Shown here in pieces: positions 1 to 9,257 of a DNA stretch of 64,000 nt (positions are counted from its first letter, which is position 1; each line of letters starts with the position of its first letter). The translations under genes and the position numbers were made by a program. Source of the DNA: Clostridiales bacterium (GTDB taxonomy: Bacteria > Bacillota > Clostridia > Peptostreptococcales > Anaerovoracaceae). The notes under the pieces were generated by a model that saw only the letters and a program-made list of their open reading frames with translations, had not been told where the DNA came from and searched no databases. The DNA lies in the NCBI GenBank assembly GCA_009911365.1, contig QXXF01000001.1:248001-312000 (forward strand), in the 5' to 3' direction.

Positions 1-695
1 ACGCACTGAACGATGTTTCTGGCAAGGCCTGTGGATTCCTGGCCTAGGATCATCTTTACCCGAATGCCCTCCAATGTCATGCGGCGGGCCATGATCAGGC
101 CGATATCACCGGAACCTAAGATCACTGCGCTCTTTCCAGGCAGGTAATTTTTCATGTTCATCATCAGCTGTGCGGCACCAGCAGTGAAAACACCAGCGGG
201 CCTGCTTCCTGGGATCAGCATCTGCGGCAATGTCCGCTCTCTGCAGCCAGTGGCCAAAATCACCGCGTCCGCTTCCAAAATCTTAGTTCCCTCCGCCGCG
301 CTGACGCACCGGACACGCCAAGTCGCCCTACCTTGTTGTCCGCATAAAAGTGCTCTGTCCCGCTGCTCCCGCTGGCTCTCCTGGCCTTGCTGCCCGCTCT
401 GATCCGCATTTTCCGGCTGCGGCTGGCCTTGCCTTTCAATGGAAAGCACAGTGGTGCTCAGCAAGATCGAAATACCCGCGGATTCCGCCTTTGTCTTCCA
501 CAACCAGGCGTACTCGCCGCCTGTATAATCCTTTCCATAAAGCTGGGTCCCAAACCCTGTGTGAACGCACTGGGGCAAAACGCCTCCTAAATAAGGCCGC
601 CGCTCCAGCAGCAACACTTCACCCGCACCTTGCTCTTTTGCGGAAACCGCCGCAGCCATCCCCGCAGGACCTCCTCCTATTACGATCACTCTCAT
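1..695 (-). CDS. FAD-dependent pyridine-nucleotide oxidoreductase (3' end outside window)
   Basis: Only the first 231 codons are in the window; the gene runs off the left edge. The N-terminus carries a classical dinucleotide-binding glycine motif (VIVIGGGPAGMAAAVSA) and a second Rossmann segment follows near residue 190 (AVILGSGDIGLIMARR), as in NAD(P)/FAD oxidoreductases. ATG 695-693 overlaps the stop of the upstream gene (ATGA), so the two are translationally coupled. In Clostridia this pair (GlpA-like plus NAD(FAD) oxidoreductase, usually followed by a DUF1667 protein) is found in anaerobic glycerol-3-phosphate or related hydroxy-acid oxidation; that role is inferred from family context only. 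Odd feature: a glutamine-rich low-complexity insertion at roughly residues 88-120. Confidence 0.85.
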   Translation of the reverse strand, partial: MRVIVIGGGPAGMAAAVSAKEQGAGEVLLLERRPYLGGVLPQCVHTGFGTQLYGKDYTGGEYAWLWKTKAESAGISILLSTTVLSIERQGQPQPENADQSGQQGQESQREQRDRALLCGQQGRATWRVRCVSAAEGTKILEADAVILATGCRERTLPQMLIPGSRPAGVFTAGAAQLMMNMKNYLPGKSAVILGSGDIGLIMARRMTLEGIRVKMILGQESTGLARNIVQC

Positions 696-2131
696 GGACG
701 CAACCTCCCTTTCACCATAGGGCTTCCCGGCTCGCCCTTCAAAATTTGTTCTGGCGGCACCTGCCACCTGCAGCTAAGGATATCAATGATTTCCGGTGAA
801 CAAAATCCGCCCTGACAGCGCCCCATGCCTGTGCGCAGACGCTTTTTCAGACCATTGATGTTATGAGGTGGCAGCGGAGAATCCAGCGCCGCCAAGATGT
901 CGCCTTCCGTAACCCCTTCGCAGCGGCACACCGCGGTCCCATATGCTGGATTTTCCCGCAGCATGGCCTGCTGTGTCTTCTGGTCTGCTTTCAAAAACAG
1001 AGGCTTCCCCTTGTAAATCGGATCGAAATCTGTCTTTTCTTCACAGCGTAGCCCTGATTCAAACAACAACTCCGTGATTTTCTTCGCCAGATAAGGCGAT
1101 GCGGTCATACCCGGATTCTTGATGCCCAGCGCACTGACAAATCGATCCGCACTGAGGCGGACCACGAAATCTTTTTCTTCTTTAGGCAGGTTGTCGATGT
1201 TCGCCCGGATCCCTGCGAAGGAAGCGATCACCTTGCCCAGATCCAGCCCAGGCAAAACCTTTTTCGCCACGTAAGTGATATGATCGATGCCTTTTTGAGA
1301 AGTGGCTGTGTCCCGATAAGACCTGACCTTGTAAGACGTGGGGCCAACCAGCATATTGCCGTCCACTGTAGGTGCCAGCAGGGTCCCTTTTTCATCCTTT
1401 TCCTGGGCCTGATAAATCACATGCCGGATGGGAGACGGCGTATCGAAAACCAGGTATTCTCCTCGCTTTGGTTTGATGACCAGATCTCTTTGGCGCACGA
1501 ACCGTTCCAGTTCAACGGCTCCTTCGCCCGAAGCGTTGACCACATAGTCTCCATAAAAAGTCCCTTGGCTGGTGTCAACCCTGTAAACGCCCTTCTCCTG
1601 GCTGATATCTTCCACCTTAGTGTCAAAGCGAAATTCCACGCCGTTTTTGACAGCGTTGAAGGCTGTGTGAAGCACCAACTTGAAAGGAGAAACAATCCCT
1701 GTGGTAGGCGCATACATGGCCCCGATCACATTGGGCGAAAGCTCTGGTTCCAGGTCCCGGGCTTGGTCCCCGGAAATCATCTTCATCCCAGTGACACCGT
1801 TTTTTTCACCTTTCTTCATTTTCTCCCGGATGCTGTCGATACCTTCCTCGTGAAAGGCTACGAACAGGGATCCCACATAGTCCATGGGCACGTCCAGTTC
1901 CTGGCAAAGCTGCCCATACATCTGATTGCCCCGGGTGCAGGAAATTCCCTTTAAGCTGCCGCCCCGAGGATGAAATCCTGCATATAGCACGCCGGAATTG
2001 GCCTTCGTGGCCCCTTCCCCAATGTCCGATTCCTTGTCCAGCACCAGAATATCCAGCTTGTGTTTTGCCAATTCCCTGGCGGTCAGACAGCCCAAGATCC
2101 CCGCACCTATGATCACAACATCGTATTTCAT
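692..2131 (-). CDS. GlpA/LhgO-like FAD-dependent oxidoreductase with C-terminal [2Fe-2S] domain
   Basis: A 479-residue protein of the DadA/GlpA flavoprotein family. The FAD-binding motif VVIIGAGILGC starts at residue 4, followed by the ELAKHKLDILVLDKESDIG segment. The last ~80 residues form a BFD-like [2Fe-2S] domain with four cysteines (CRCEGVTE and GMGRCQGGFC). This architecture is that of anaerobic glycerol-3-phosphate dehydrogenase GlpA and relatives that oxidise an alpha-hydroxy acid; the substrate cannot be read here. An in-frame start 19 codons upstream exists, but the start at 2131 (MKYDVV) has the ribosome site GAGAGGA at good spacing and begins directly before the FAD motif, so it was chosen. 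It is coupled to the downstream oxidoreductase. Confidence 0.88.
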   Translation of the reverse strand: MKYDVVIIGAGILGCLTARELAKHKLDILVLDKESDIGEGATKANSGVLYAGFHPRGGSLKGISCTRGNQMYGQLCQELDVPMDYVGSLFVAFHEEGIDSIREKMKKGEKNGVTGMKMISGDQARDLEPELSPNVIGAMYAPTTGIVSPFKLVLHTAFNAVKNGVEFRFDTKVEDISQEKGVYRVDTSQGTFYGDYVVNASGEGAVELERFVRQRDLVIKPKRGEYLVFDTPSPIRHVIYQAQEKDEKGTLLAPTVDGNMLVGPTSYKVRSYRDTATSQKGIDHITYVAKKVLPGLDLGKVIASFAGIRANIDNLPKEEKDFVVRLSADRFVSALGIKNPGMTASPYLAKKITELLFESGLRCEEKTDFDPIYKGKPLFLKADQKTQQAMLRENPAYGTAVCRCEGVTEGDILAALDSPLPPHNINGLKKRLRTGMGRCQGGFCSPEIIDILSCRWQVPPEQILKGEPGSPMVKGRLRP

Positions 2132-2222
2132 TCGCTTCCTCTCATTTCCCGCCGCTGCTTCTGCGGCGTTTTCCACATCAATTCTCACTTGCGCAGAGCC
2201 GTTTCATTCACCGCTGCCTGGC

Positions 2223-4199
2223 TCAAGCGCTCTTTTCCTTCCTGTCCCTTCGTCTCATCTGGGCAGGCCAATTCAGAGCTCCGGCTTCCTCTCTGCCGCT
2301 GAGCAGCCCCCGAATCCCCAAGGCTACCGCTGTTGCTCCAAGGATTGCTGCCGCGAAGATCAGGTAAATGGGGTTCGTTTCCCGGCGCACGTCATTGCTA
2401 AAGGTCGCGTTGTTCGCGCTTCGTTTCAGCATTTTGTCCAGGGGATCTTTGTATTTTTCTTTTTTCTTTTTATCTTCCTTTAGCTGATTGTTTTTGTTAT
2501 CTGCGTCTTTGTCCTTTTTCTGGGCCATGACAGCTTTCATCTTGTCACTTCTGGCCTGCGCCTTTTCTTCCTCAGTGGCTTCGCTGCCGGCCAGGACGAA
2601 AGCCTCCAAGGTCTGGGTCTTGAAGATCTGCGTTCCATTGGCCTTGGCTGATTCCATTGGGATCAAGCCGCCGTTTTCTCCCACTGCGTAAACCGTGCTG
2701 CTCTTTTGACTGATTTCATCCGCGATAGGCATCTGCACTTCTACCTTTTTGTTGGGCTGGATCTGCTTGTCCCCCTGATAGAACTGGACCCGATAAAAGA
2801 TCGCCGCGGACTCTTCTTTTGACAGATTCTTTTCTATGGATTTGTAGTCATCCGTTTCCTTGCCCATGCGCCGTACGAACAGCTTCGCATCATCGGGCAA
2901 TGATTTTGCCGGAGCCACCACATAGATGCCCGTCACTTTATCGTAAAAAATCATCTGCGCTTCCTGCACCATGGAGGCCCGCGTCTCCATGATAGCCTCT
3001 TCCAGGGCCGCCACTTCATCGTTGATTTCATTCTGAGGCGTAAATTTATCCATTTCCTTTGCCCGCTGGATCTCTTCGTACAAATTTTCCACCTCAATTC
3101 GCCCGTACTGACCGATATCCGTGCCAATATTGGTTTCAGCTTTCTGGTACAACTGCTCCGCTTCCTTTAGCCTTTTCTGCAGCTTGGAAATATCCGCTGG
3201 CTCTGGCTTTTCGCTTTGCGCGATTTCCAGCATGGCCTCCAGCTCGCCGCGCATGGTCTTCATCATCCGATCCGCTGACCGCTGCAGCTCCAGCTTCACC
3301 TCGTCCTCTGCCTTTTCGTTGAGATCCTCTAGCAGCAATCGCAGCTGCTTGATATTGGACTTTTTGTATTTTCCCTGCTTCAAGTCCTCATTGGTCACGG
3401 AATTCAAAAATGTTTCTGCTTTCGCGGCAGCTTTTTCCCAGATCTCCAGGTCCGCGTAAGTCTGGACGGAAAAACGCATTGGCACCCGGTTAACCGTGAA
3501 CCCTTTTCCGTTTTCTTTCTTGTGCCAGCTGGAAATGAATTCGTACTCTTTGTTTTTTTCACTATTGTACCTGGACTTTTCTTCCTGGCTCAGCCCTGCG
3601 TGATCCTGCTGAATATATCCGGTGGTATTGCCCTCTTCATCCTCTGCCAAAACCAGGGTGATCCCATTGTTGGCCTGCATGCCCCGGAGGAAACCGAACT
3701 CGTACAAACTGCCCGGCTCCAGTTCAAAGCCTTCAATCTTGAACACATAGCAAGTCCCGTTTCCCGATGGATCCACCTTGTCTCCCCGAGAAGCGGGAGT
3801 CTGAACATAATTATTGAAATTGCTAATCCTCACGCCGTCCTTATAGGCAAATAGATATTTCTGTCCATGGGCGAGCCAATCCGTCCTATCTGGCCAGGGG
3901 TTCCTGTCCGTCATGGCATAAAAGGTATAGTTAGAGCCATCGCTTTTTTTCGCATCCAAATAATCGATGCCATTTTTCACACCCGTGTACCGCACCACTG
4001 GGCCGCTATTGCTGTAAACGCTGCTGAGCCAGTGCTGGCCTTTTTCCGTGTCCACCAAATATCCCCTTGGAGTAAAGGGGTTCTTACCTTCCCCGCTGGT
4101 CCCAAATTCCCAGGTTGCGCATCTGGCAGTAGGAGCCGTTAACGTCAAGGTCACGACACACATCATAATGATTCCGATGATTCTGGAAAACTTTCGCAT
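2223..4199 (-). CDS. Secreted, membrane-anchored coiled-coil surface protein of unknown function
   Basis: About 658 residues. A signal peptide (MRKFSRIIGIIMMCVVTLTL) is followed by a beta-rich N-terminal region to about residue 240, a charged helical coiled-coil region at about 240-400, a second beta region at about 400-540, a lysine/aspartate-rich linker, and one transmembrane segment near the C-terminus (NPIYLIFAAAILGATAVALG) with a short basic tail. It is therefore expected to be tethered outside the membrane. I do not recognise the family. A TTG start four codons upstream is possible, but that segment contains the ribosome site (GGAGG) for the ATG at 4199, so 4199 was chosen. It is divergent from the Big_5 protein at 4255, with only 55 bases between them, suggesting shared control. 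Confidence 0.75.
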   Translation of the reverse strand: MRKFSRIIGIIMMCVVTLTLTAPTARCATWEFGTSGEGKNPFTPRGYLVDTEKGQHWLSSVYSNSGPVVRYTGVKNGIDYLDAKKSDGSNYTFYAMTDRNPWPDRTDWLAHGQKYLFAYKDGVRISNFNNYVQTPASRGDKVDPSGNGTCYVFKIEGFELEPGSLYEFGFLRGMQANNGITLVLAEDEEGNTTGYIQQDHAGLSQEEKSRYNSEKNKEYEFISSWHKKENGKGFTVNRVPMRFSVQTYADLEIWEKAAAKAETFLNSVTNEDLKQGKYKKSNIKQLRLLLEDLNEKAEDEVKLELQRSADRMMKTMRGELEAMLEIAQSEKPEPADISKLQKRLKEAEQLYQKAETNIGTDIGQYGRIEVENLYEEIQRAKEMDKFTPQNEINDEVAALEEAIMETRASMVQEAQMIFYDKVTGIYVVAPAKSLPDDAKLFVRRMGKETDDYKSIEKNLSKEESAAIFYRVQFYQGDKQIQPNKKVEVQMPIADEISQKSSTVYAVGENGGLIPMESAKANGTQIFKTQTLEAFVLAGSEATEEEKAQARSDKMKAVMAQKKDKDADNKNNQLKEDKKKKEKYKDPLDKMLKRSANNATFSNDVRRETNPIYLIFAAAILGATAVALGIRGLLSGREEAGALNWPAQMRRRDRKEKSA

Positions 4200-4254
4200 T
4201 TTTCCCTCCAATTATGTTATGATACAATGAAAAGACAAAGGAGCCTTTACTACG
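4200..4254. promoter_or_regulatory. Short divergent promoter region
   Basis: Only 55 bases separate two divergent starts (4199 minus, 4255 plus). It holds both ribosome sites and an A/T-rich core containing TATGAT and TACAAT, which resemble -10 hexamers for rightward transcription. No clear -35 box is visible, so the assignment is tentative. Confidence 0.35.
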
Positions 4255-4962
4255 ATGCCACAAAAACGAATCATTCACATTTGCGTTCTTGCCGCTTTGC
4301 TGTTCGTCCTCTGCGCCGCTCCCGCATTTGGAGCTGATGGCGATGGGACAGGCGGCGGAAACGGCGAAAACCGAGATATCGCCCTGACGCTGGAAAGCGC
4401 GTCCATCTCCGATGGAGCCGCGGACGTTCCGACGGATCACACGTTTCAGCTAAATTTCAATAAAAATATCTGCAATGTTACCGTGCTGCCTAACAATAAA
4501 AAATGTTTTCACCTGACGGACGTTGATGGAAACGCGGTCCCCATCCAGCTAGTTTTTCCTGACAATCAAGTGCAAAAAACTTACCGGCGGGAGGCTTTCA
4601 TCAAACCAGTGAACGTCCTGAAACCCGATTCCACATACCGGCTCTCCGTTGACCGGACCCTGCAGGCGAAAAACGGCACTGTCATCGACAACGCCCATAC
4701 TTTGACCTTCACCACTGGCAGCCGCAAAGCAAAGGAAGAAAACAAGATCTTAAAAAAGCTGGGCGAAAACGTGATCACCTACGAAACGGCCTACGGGGAA
4801 ACGGCTGATTCCGTGCCCGTGGATCTATCCGGTCTTGACCAGGACTCTGGTGAAGCGGGGCCGGACACGGATTCCATCGCCAAGCTGGCTGCTATGATCC
4901 TAGTGACGCTGGTCCTGCTGTTCACCGTGATATTCCTGTATCTTAGACGTAAAAAAGAATGA
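4255..4962 (+). CDS. Membrane-anchored Ig-like (SbsA/Big_5-type) surface protein
   Basis: 235 residues with a signal peptide (residues 1-27, ending around AAPAFGAD), one Ig-like domain of the SbsA/Big_5 type at about residues 45-150 (ending in the typical LTFTTG), and a C-terminal transmembrane helix (AAMILVTLVLLFTVIFLYL) with an RRKKE tail. It should sit as a single extracellular domain on the membrane. Its core (NFNKNICNVTV, CFHLTDVDGNAVPI) resembles in layout the GMNN-type domain of the secreted proteins at 11163-19925, suggesting the same ligand class; that is inference. It is the only plus-strand gene in the first 44 kb and its 3' end overlaps the convergent transglutaminase-like gene by 20 bases. 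Confidence 0.8.
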   Translation: MPQKRIIHICVLAALLFVLCAAPAFGADGDGTGGGNGENRDIALTLESASISDGAADVPTDHTFQLNFNKNICNVTVLPNNKKCFHLTDVDGNAVPIQLVFPDNQVQKTYRREAFIKPVNVLKPDSTYRLSVDRTLQAKNGTVIDNAHTLTFTTGSRKAKEENKILKKLGENVITYETAYGETADSVPVDLSGLDQDSGEAGPDTDSIAKLAAMILVTLVLLFTVIFLYLRRKKE

Positions 4963-7333
4963 ATTTCATCAGAAATTTTCTTCCCTTTTTTTGATGCGCG
5001 TACACATGGCTGCCTATGGTTTTCACATAGCCGGCCATTTTTTCATGCTCTGCCGCTGAAAGCTGACCACCGCCAAACCGCACCCAATGGATCAAGCTGA
5101 GGATCTCTGTGAAAGCAATGCCAGTCGCTGCGTCATAGACTGCGGAAATTTCTGCCGCTCCATCATAAGGATCCGCGGGGATCGGATGTTTGTCAAAGGC
5201 CATGACCTTGCTCAAATAGCGATACATGGCATAGACCTGTTCGTTGGTTCGCAGAGTCCCAAAGGAATGCGTCAGCGTCCGAATCCGATACCGGCCAATG
5301 GCCTCAAAGGCAGCGATCAGCAGCAGTAGGATTCCTGGAATCACCAGCAGCCACAGAAGATTAGGCGGATCTTTCTTTTCCTCTTGCTTCTTTTCCGGCT
5401 GATCCTCCTCCGGTGCTTCATCCTGATAACTCTTTTTGGATTCCTCTTTTATTTTTTCATCCTCTTCCAGCTCCTGGGACCGTTCCTTTTTCATATCAAA
5501 AAATCCAGGAATCACTTCCACTGGGAACCACCCGATCTCATCCACATAGACTTCCACCCAGCTGTGGGCTAGAGAATCGGGCACATCTAGCTTCACATCG
5601 CTCATGTCCGTGTAAAGCATCATGTAATCCGGAGACAAATAATAGCCCTCCGCATATCTGGCAGGAATCCCTGCCATGCGGAACATCAGAGCCGCCGCTG
5701 TGGCGAAATGCATGTCATCTCCACTGCGGCTTTCCTCCAGGAAATAGCGCAGCTCGTCTCCCTCTTTTGCCGCTGCGCCCTGCTCCAGATCATAAGTAAA
5801 GTTCTCTTCAAAGTTGCCCCTGATGGTATGGAGCGTATATTCGATGGTCTTTCCCGCGCACTTGTCTATGCCGCTGTCGCACAGGGCTTTCGCGTTTTCC
5901 TCTGATACGTATAAATAGGTATCATACACATACCTGCGGTAAACCGCCTCTGCCTCTGCGTAATCATCCCAATCCTGGTTCTGCCGCAGTTCCCGCAGCC
6001 AAGTAGCCAGACCTTGCTCGTCATAATCCTCAAACCGGGCCAAAAAAGCTTTGAAGGAATATGCTCTCTGCCCGGTCAGCCCCTTTGCGAAGGCGCCATA
6101 ATCCTTTTTATAGCGGACCTTGTCTGGCATAACGTCTCCGGCCATAGCTGTTTCATAAGGCAGATACAGATACTTGCTGTTCCCATTAACATTTTCTACG
6201 TCCACGGAAACAAAATCATAATCCTTTGACATGCGGTACAAACGGTCCTGCTGGGTCCAAGGGTAAAAATTCCGCTGCGCCAGCCATTCCATGGCCCCCG
6301 TGTATTCTCCCGCGTATGCGCCCTCGGCAGCTTCCCTCCATCTGCCCTTTTCAAAATCTCCGCCAACGAACCCTCTCAGGTACATGGCCTGAGGCATCTG
6401 CATATTTAAAGTAAAGACCGGGCATTCCGTGTACGCCATCGCGTGCGCGCCGGATAGATCCCCTTTTGCTAGCTGATCGATCTCCTGGCCGCCTAGCCTG
6501 TCGTAGCGCAAATGTTCCTCAGCCGCGATGACCGCGGCTTTCGCCTCATCTATGCGTTCCGGTGGCCTGTAATCGTCTCCAGAAAACAGCAGCACATAAC
6601 CCAGCAGCAGCGCCAATGTCAGCGTAAGGAAAACATAGGGCAGGGAGGAACGCTCTGGGTTTTGAAGATGAAGGATCTTGTGCTTCTTTTTGTTCATAGG
6701 CTTTGCCACAGCTGACAAAACCAGCAGCTCCATCCAGCACAAACACAGCAGCAGCAATAACCAGATCGAGGGCCTGGCCTTCAGATAAAGCCCGGTCAGC
6801 ACCGGAAATCCGGTCAGTGCCAAGCCCAGGAAAGGCTCTTTGTGGTAAACGCTGTGGACAATGGCCATGGACACTAGCAGCATGATCGGGATCATAGCCA
6901 AAAGGCAGTCCCTGCTCCATTCCTCGGTGCCGCCCGTCACTTGAAAAGGGATCAGCCCCGCCCCCAGTTCTTCGTTTAAAACCTCAATAACAATGTTAGC
7001 CATGACCATCATGCCGTTCCATGCTGACTGGTAGGTCAGCAGGAAAAAGACTGCGGTCAGCAGAAATGCGTAAAAGGCCAGGAACCTGCTTAAAAATGGA
7101 TTCCAGCACGCAAAATAAAGGAGCAGGGGAAGTCCCCCGATCATAGCCATGCTGATCCCTACACCTAATGGATCCGGAAACATGGAGAAAAAAGTGTACC
7201 AACATCCTACTGACATGGCAAGGATCAACACCACTTCAAAGATGACCCTCCTCGCGAGAGAGCCGCCCTGTTCTTCTGTCACTTGTGTCAATCCTGCCGC
7301 GAACTCACCGCTGGTTTTACCTATCAACATCAT
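4943..7333 (-). CDS. Transglutaminase-fold polytopic membrane protein (TgpA-like), catalytic Cys replaced
   Basis: 796 residues. About six transmembrane helices in the first ~230 residues are followed by an extracellular region, a transglutaminase-like core at about residues 500-630, a charged linker, another transmembrane helix (LLWLLVIPGILLLLIAAFEA), and a cytoplasmic C-terminal domain ending FLMKFILFYV. This is the TgpA/DUF3488 layout. In the core, the family position GYCxHFASA reads GDDMHFATA, so the nucleophilic Cys is Asp; the His motif (AHSWVEVYV) is kept. It is the last gene of the surface-protein/ABC run and has a paralog at 33329-35716 with the same substitution. It may be a binding or scaffold protein rather than an enzyme. 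Confidence 0.82.
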   Translation of the reverse strand: MMLIGKTSGEFAAGLTQVTEEQGGSLARRVIFEVVLILAMSVGCWYTFFSMFPDPLGVGISMAMIGGLPLLLYFACWNPFLSRFLAFYAFLLTAVFFLLTYQSAWNGMMVMANIVIEVLNEELGAGLIPFQVTGGTEEWSRDCLLAMIPIMLLVSMAIVHSVYHKEPFLGLALTGFPVLTGLYLKARPSIWLLLLLCLCWMELLVLSAVAKPMNKKKHKILHLQNPERSSLPYVFLTLTLALLLGYVLLFSGDDYRPPERIDEAKAAVIAAEEHLRYDRLGGQEIDQLAKGDLSGAHAMAYTECPVFTLNMQMPQAMYLRGFVGGDFEKGRWREAAEGAYAGEYTGAMEWLAQRNFYPWTQQDRLYRMSKDYDFVSVDVENVNGNSKYLYLPYETAMAGDVMPDKVRYKKDYGAFAKGLTGQRAYSFKAFLARFEDYDEQGLATWLRELRQNQDWDDYAEAEAVYRRYVYDTYLYVSEENAKALCDSGIDKCAGKTIEYTLHTIRGNFEENFTYDLEQGAAAKEGDELRYFLEESRSGDDMHFATAAALMFRMAGIPARYAEGYYLSPDYMMLYTDMSDVKLDVPDSLAHSWVEVYVDEIGWFPVEVIPGFFDMKKERSQELEEDEKIKEESKKSYQDEAPEEDQPEKKQEEKKDPPNLLWLLVIPGILLLLIAAFEAIGRYRIRTLTHSFGTLRTNEQVYAMYRYLSKVMAFDKHPIPADPYDGAAEISAVYDAATGIAFTEILSLIHWVRFGGGQLSAAEHEKMAGYVKTIGSHVYAHQKKGRKFLMKFILFYV

Positions 7334-7366
7334 GATCCTATCGTCTCCGCTGTTTCTTTCCGCGTC

Positions 7367-8446
7367 CTATTGGACCGGCGCATTAGAAATACGCATTCCC
7401 TCACCTGCCAGAATCCGGGCAATGGTCTTGCCGTCTAATTCCAGATCAAAGCAGGTTTCATAATAATCCGCCGTATACTCCGCAAGATCCAGGTCTTGGA
7501 ACTTTTCTGGATAAAACATTGTCGCTACCGCCAGAGTCCCCATGTGGGCCTCCATAGAACCTGGATGGCACCAGCGGGTCGCGCCCACAGGAAGGGTATA
7601 TACGGCTTTCCGTTTTACTGCGGGCAATCCCTCCCATTTGGAATCGGAAAGGATATAATCTGTTACTGAACATTCATTGGCAATGATCGCGTCCGGTTCC
7701 CAGCGATACAACTCTTCCAGGGTAATGTAAGTTTTGTCGCCCCCGGATTGTATGCCCTTTTCAATGGAAATGTTCTTGACTGCCGCTTTGTTCATGATCT
7801 CGCCGCAGATGTCGCCCTGCCCATCGGTCCTGATGGCTTCATTGACTGAATGGTACACACTTGGCCAATCCTTTTCAGGAACGTCTTTCAGCTTTTTTGC
7901 TACCAGATCCAATGTTCTCTTGCTGAACTGGAGATATTGCTCCGCCTTGTCCGCTTTCCCGAACACCTGTCCCATGACGGAAATAGCTGTTTCCAACTCT
8001 CCCATTGTGCGATAGTCCACTACCACGTAGGGAATCCCCATATCATCCAGCTTTCCCACCTCTCCGCTGTTTTCTGCCGTGGAATAACGGACTAGCGCCA
8101 GATCGGCTCCAATCCTAACCAGCTCTTCCGCATTGATGGACCCCTCTTGGTATGGCGTGGCTGTTTCCTGGATTTCCGGATACTTCATCTGCATCAGCAC
8201 ATCTGATTTCACTCCATTTGGCGCACCCACGATCTTTTCTCCTTCATCCAGCATAGCCATGATATGCGCGGTACTGGCATAAAGGCACGCCACCTTTTGT
8301 GGATGTTCTGGGATCTCGACCGTTCGCCCCGCACAGTCCGTGATGGTTTTCGTCTCTCCTGATGCGGATCCCGCGCCGTCTCCGCAGCTGATCAGCAGGA
8401 ATGCCAGAACAATGATGGCGATCCCGCTGATAATGTTTCGCTTCAT
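7367..8446 (-). CDS. ABC importer substrate-binding lipoprotein (FecB/BtuF/TroA-like)
   Basis: 359 residues. A lipoprotein signal with lipobox LLISC (Cys21) anchors it outside the membrane. The body has the Fe-siderophore/B12/molybdate-type periplasmic-binding layout: the early ITDCAGRTVEIPEHPQKVACL segment typical of the family, a long central helix region, and a second lobe ending with Trp/His-containing VGATRWCHPGSMEAHMG. It follows the permease and ATPase genes in the same operon. Class III binding proteins of this kind carry metal chelates, cobalamin, haem or (MolA type) molybdate; the ligand cannot be read from sequence. RBS AGAGGT precedes the ATG. Confidence 0.88.
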   Translation of the reverse strand: MKRNIISGIAIIVLAFLLISCGDGAGSASGETKTITDCAGRTVEIPEHPQKVACLYASTAHIMAMLDEGEKIVGAPNGVKSDVLMQMKYPEIQETATPYQEGSINAEELVRIGADLALVRYSTAENSGEVGKLDDMGIPYVVVDYRTMGELETAISVMGQVFGKADKAEQYLQFSKRTLDLVAKKLKDVPEKDWPSVYHSVNEAIRTDGQGDICGEIMNKAAVKNISIEKGIQSGGDKTYITLEELYRWEPDAIIANECSVTDYILSDSKWEGLPAVKRKAVYTLPVGATRWCHPGSMEAHMGTLAVATMFYPEKFQDLDLAEYTADYYETCFDLELDGKTIARILAGEGMRISNAPVQ

Positions 8447-8449
8447 ATG

Positions 8450-9253
8450 CTACCTCTTGTTTCTCAGGGGCAGGATATATTTCCGCTCTCCTGTCCCGCT
8501 TTCGATGATTTCTGTAATAATATTAAAACTCTGTTCTAAATTTTCTTGAGAAAGCACTTGGGAAGGCGGCCCCACTTGGACAAAACTGCCGTCCTTGATC
8601 AGTGCCACTCTTGTTGGGACTCCCACGTTTTCCAAGTAATACGCCTGGTTCAGAAAGTGGGTGGCCATAATGATGGAAATTCCCTGGTCCCGGGTCAGAC
8701 TAGCGATGATCTCCATCACGTTCAGTTCATGGGTAAAATCCAAATGAGCCGTGGGCTCGTCCATGACCAGGAGCCTCGAGCGCTGGGCAATGGCCCTAGC
8801 AATAAGCACTAGCTGCAGTTCACCCCCGGAAAGCTTTGTGTATTCCCGTTCTTCAAACCCCGCGAGGCCCACTTGTTCCAGCGCGCTCCTGGCGATCCTT
8901 TTTTCTTCGTCTCCTGGAGGCGCGAACATCCTGGCCGCGTAAGTCCGCCCCATGGTCACAATATCCAGCACTGTAAAAGCAAACGTGGTTTTATGTCCTT
9001 GGGGAACATAGGCCATTTCCTCAGCCAATTCTCTAGGCTTCAGCTGCCTTAGCGGTCTGCCGCCGAGAAGGATCTCTCCTGCCTTCAGCTGATTCAGCCC
9101 CAGCAGGCAGTCGATCAGCGTGGATTTTCCGCAGCCATTAGGCCCTATCACGCAGAAAATTTCTCCCTGCTCCACCTGAAAATCGATGTCCTGAAACACC
9201 ATTCTTTTTCCGTCATAGCTGAATGCCGCGTTTTTCACTTCAATGAGGGCCAT
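8450..9253 (-). CDS. ABC transporter ATP-binding protein (FecE/BtuD-like)
   Basis: 267 residues with all ABC ATPase motifs: Walker A GPNGCGKST near residue 38, the Q-loop YVPQGHKTTFAF, the signature LSGGELQL, Walker B LLVMDEPTAHLDF and the H-loop ATHFL. It is of the iron-chelate/B12 importer type, working as a dimer on the cytoplasmic face of the permease encoded just upstream. It starts four bases after the permease stop, and the binding-protein gene starts three bases after its own stop, so the three form one tightly packed transcription unit. Confidence 0.93.
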   Translation of the reverse strand: MALIEVKNAAFSYDGKRMVFQDIDFQVEQGEIFCVIGPNGCGKSTLIDCLLGLNQLKAGEILLGGRPLRQLKPRELAEEMAYVPQGHKTTFAFTVLDIVTMGRTYAARMFAPPGDEEKRIARSALEQVGLAGFEEREYTKLSGGELQLVLIARAIAQRSRLLVMDEPTAHLDFTHELNVMEIIASLTRDQGISIIMATHFLNQAYYLENVGVPTRVALIKDGSFVQVGPPSQVLSQENLEQSFNIITEIIESGTGERKYILPLRNKR

Positions 9254-9257
9254 GCTG

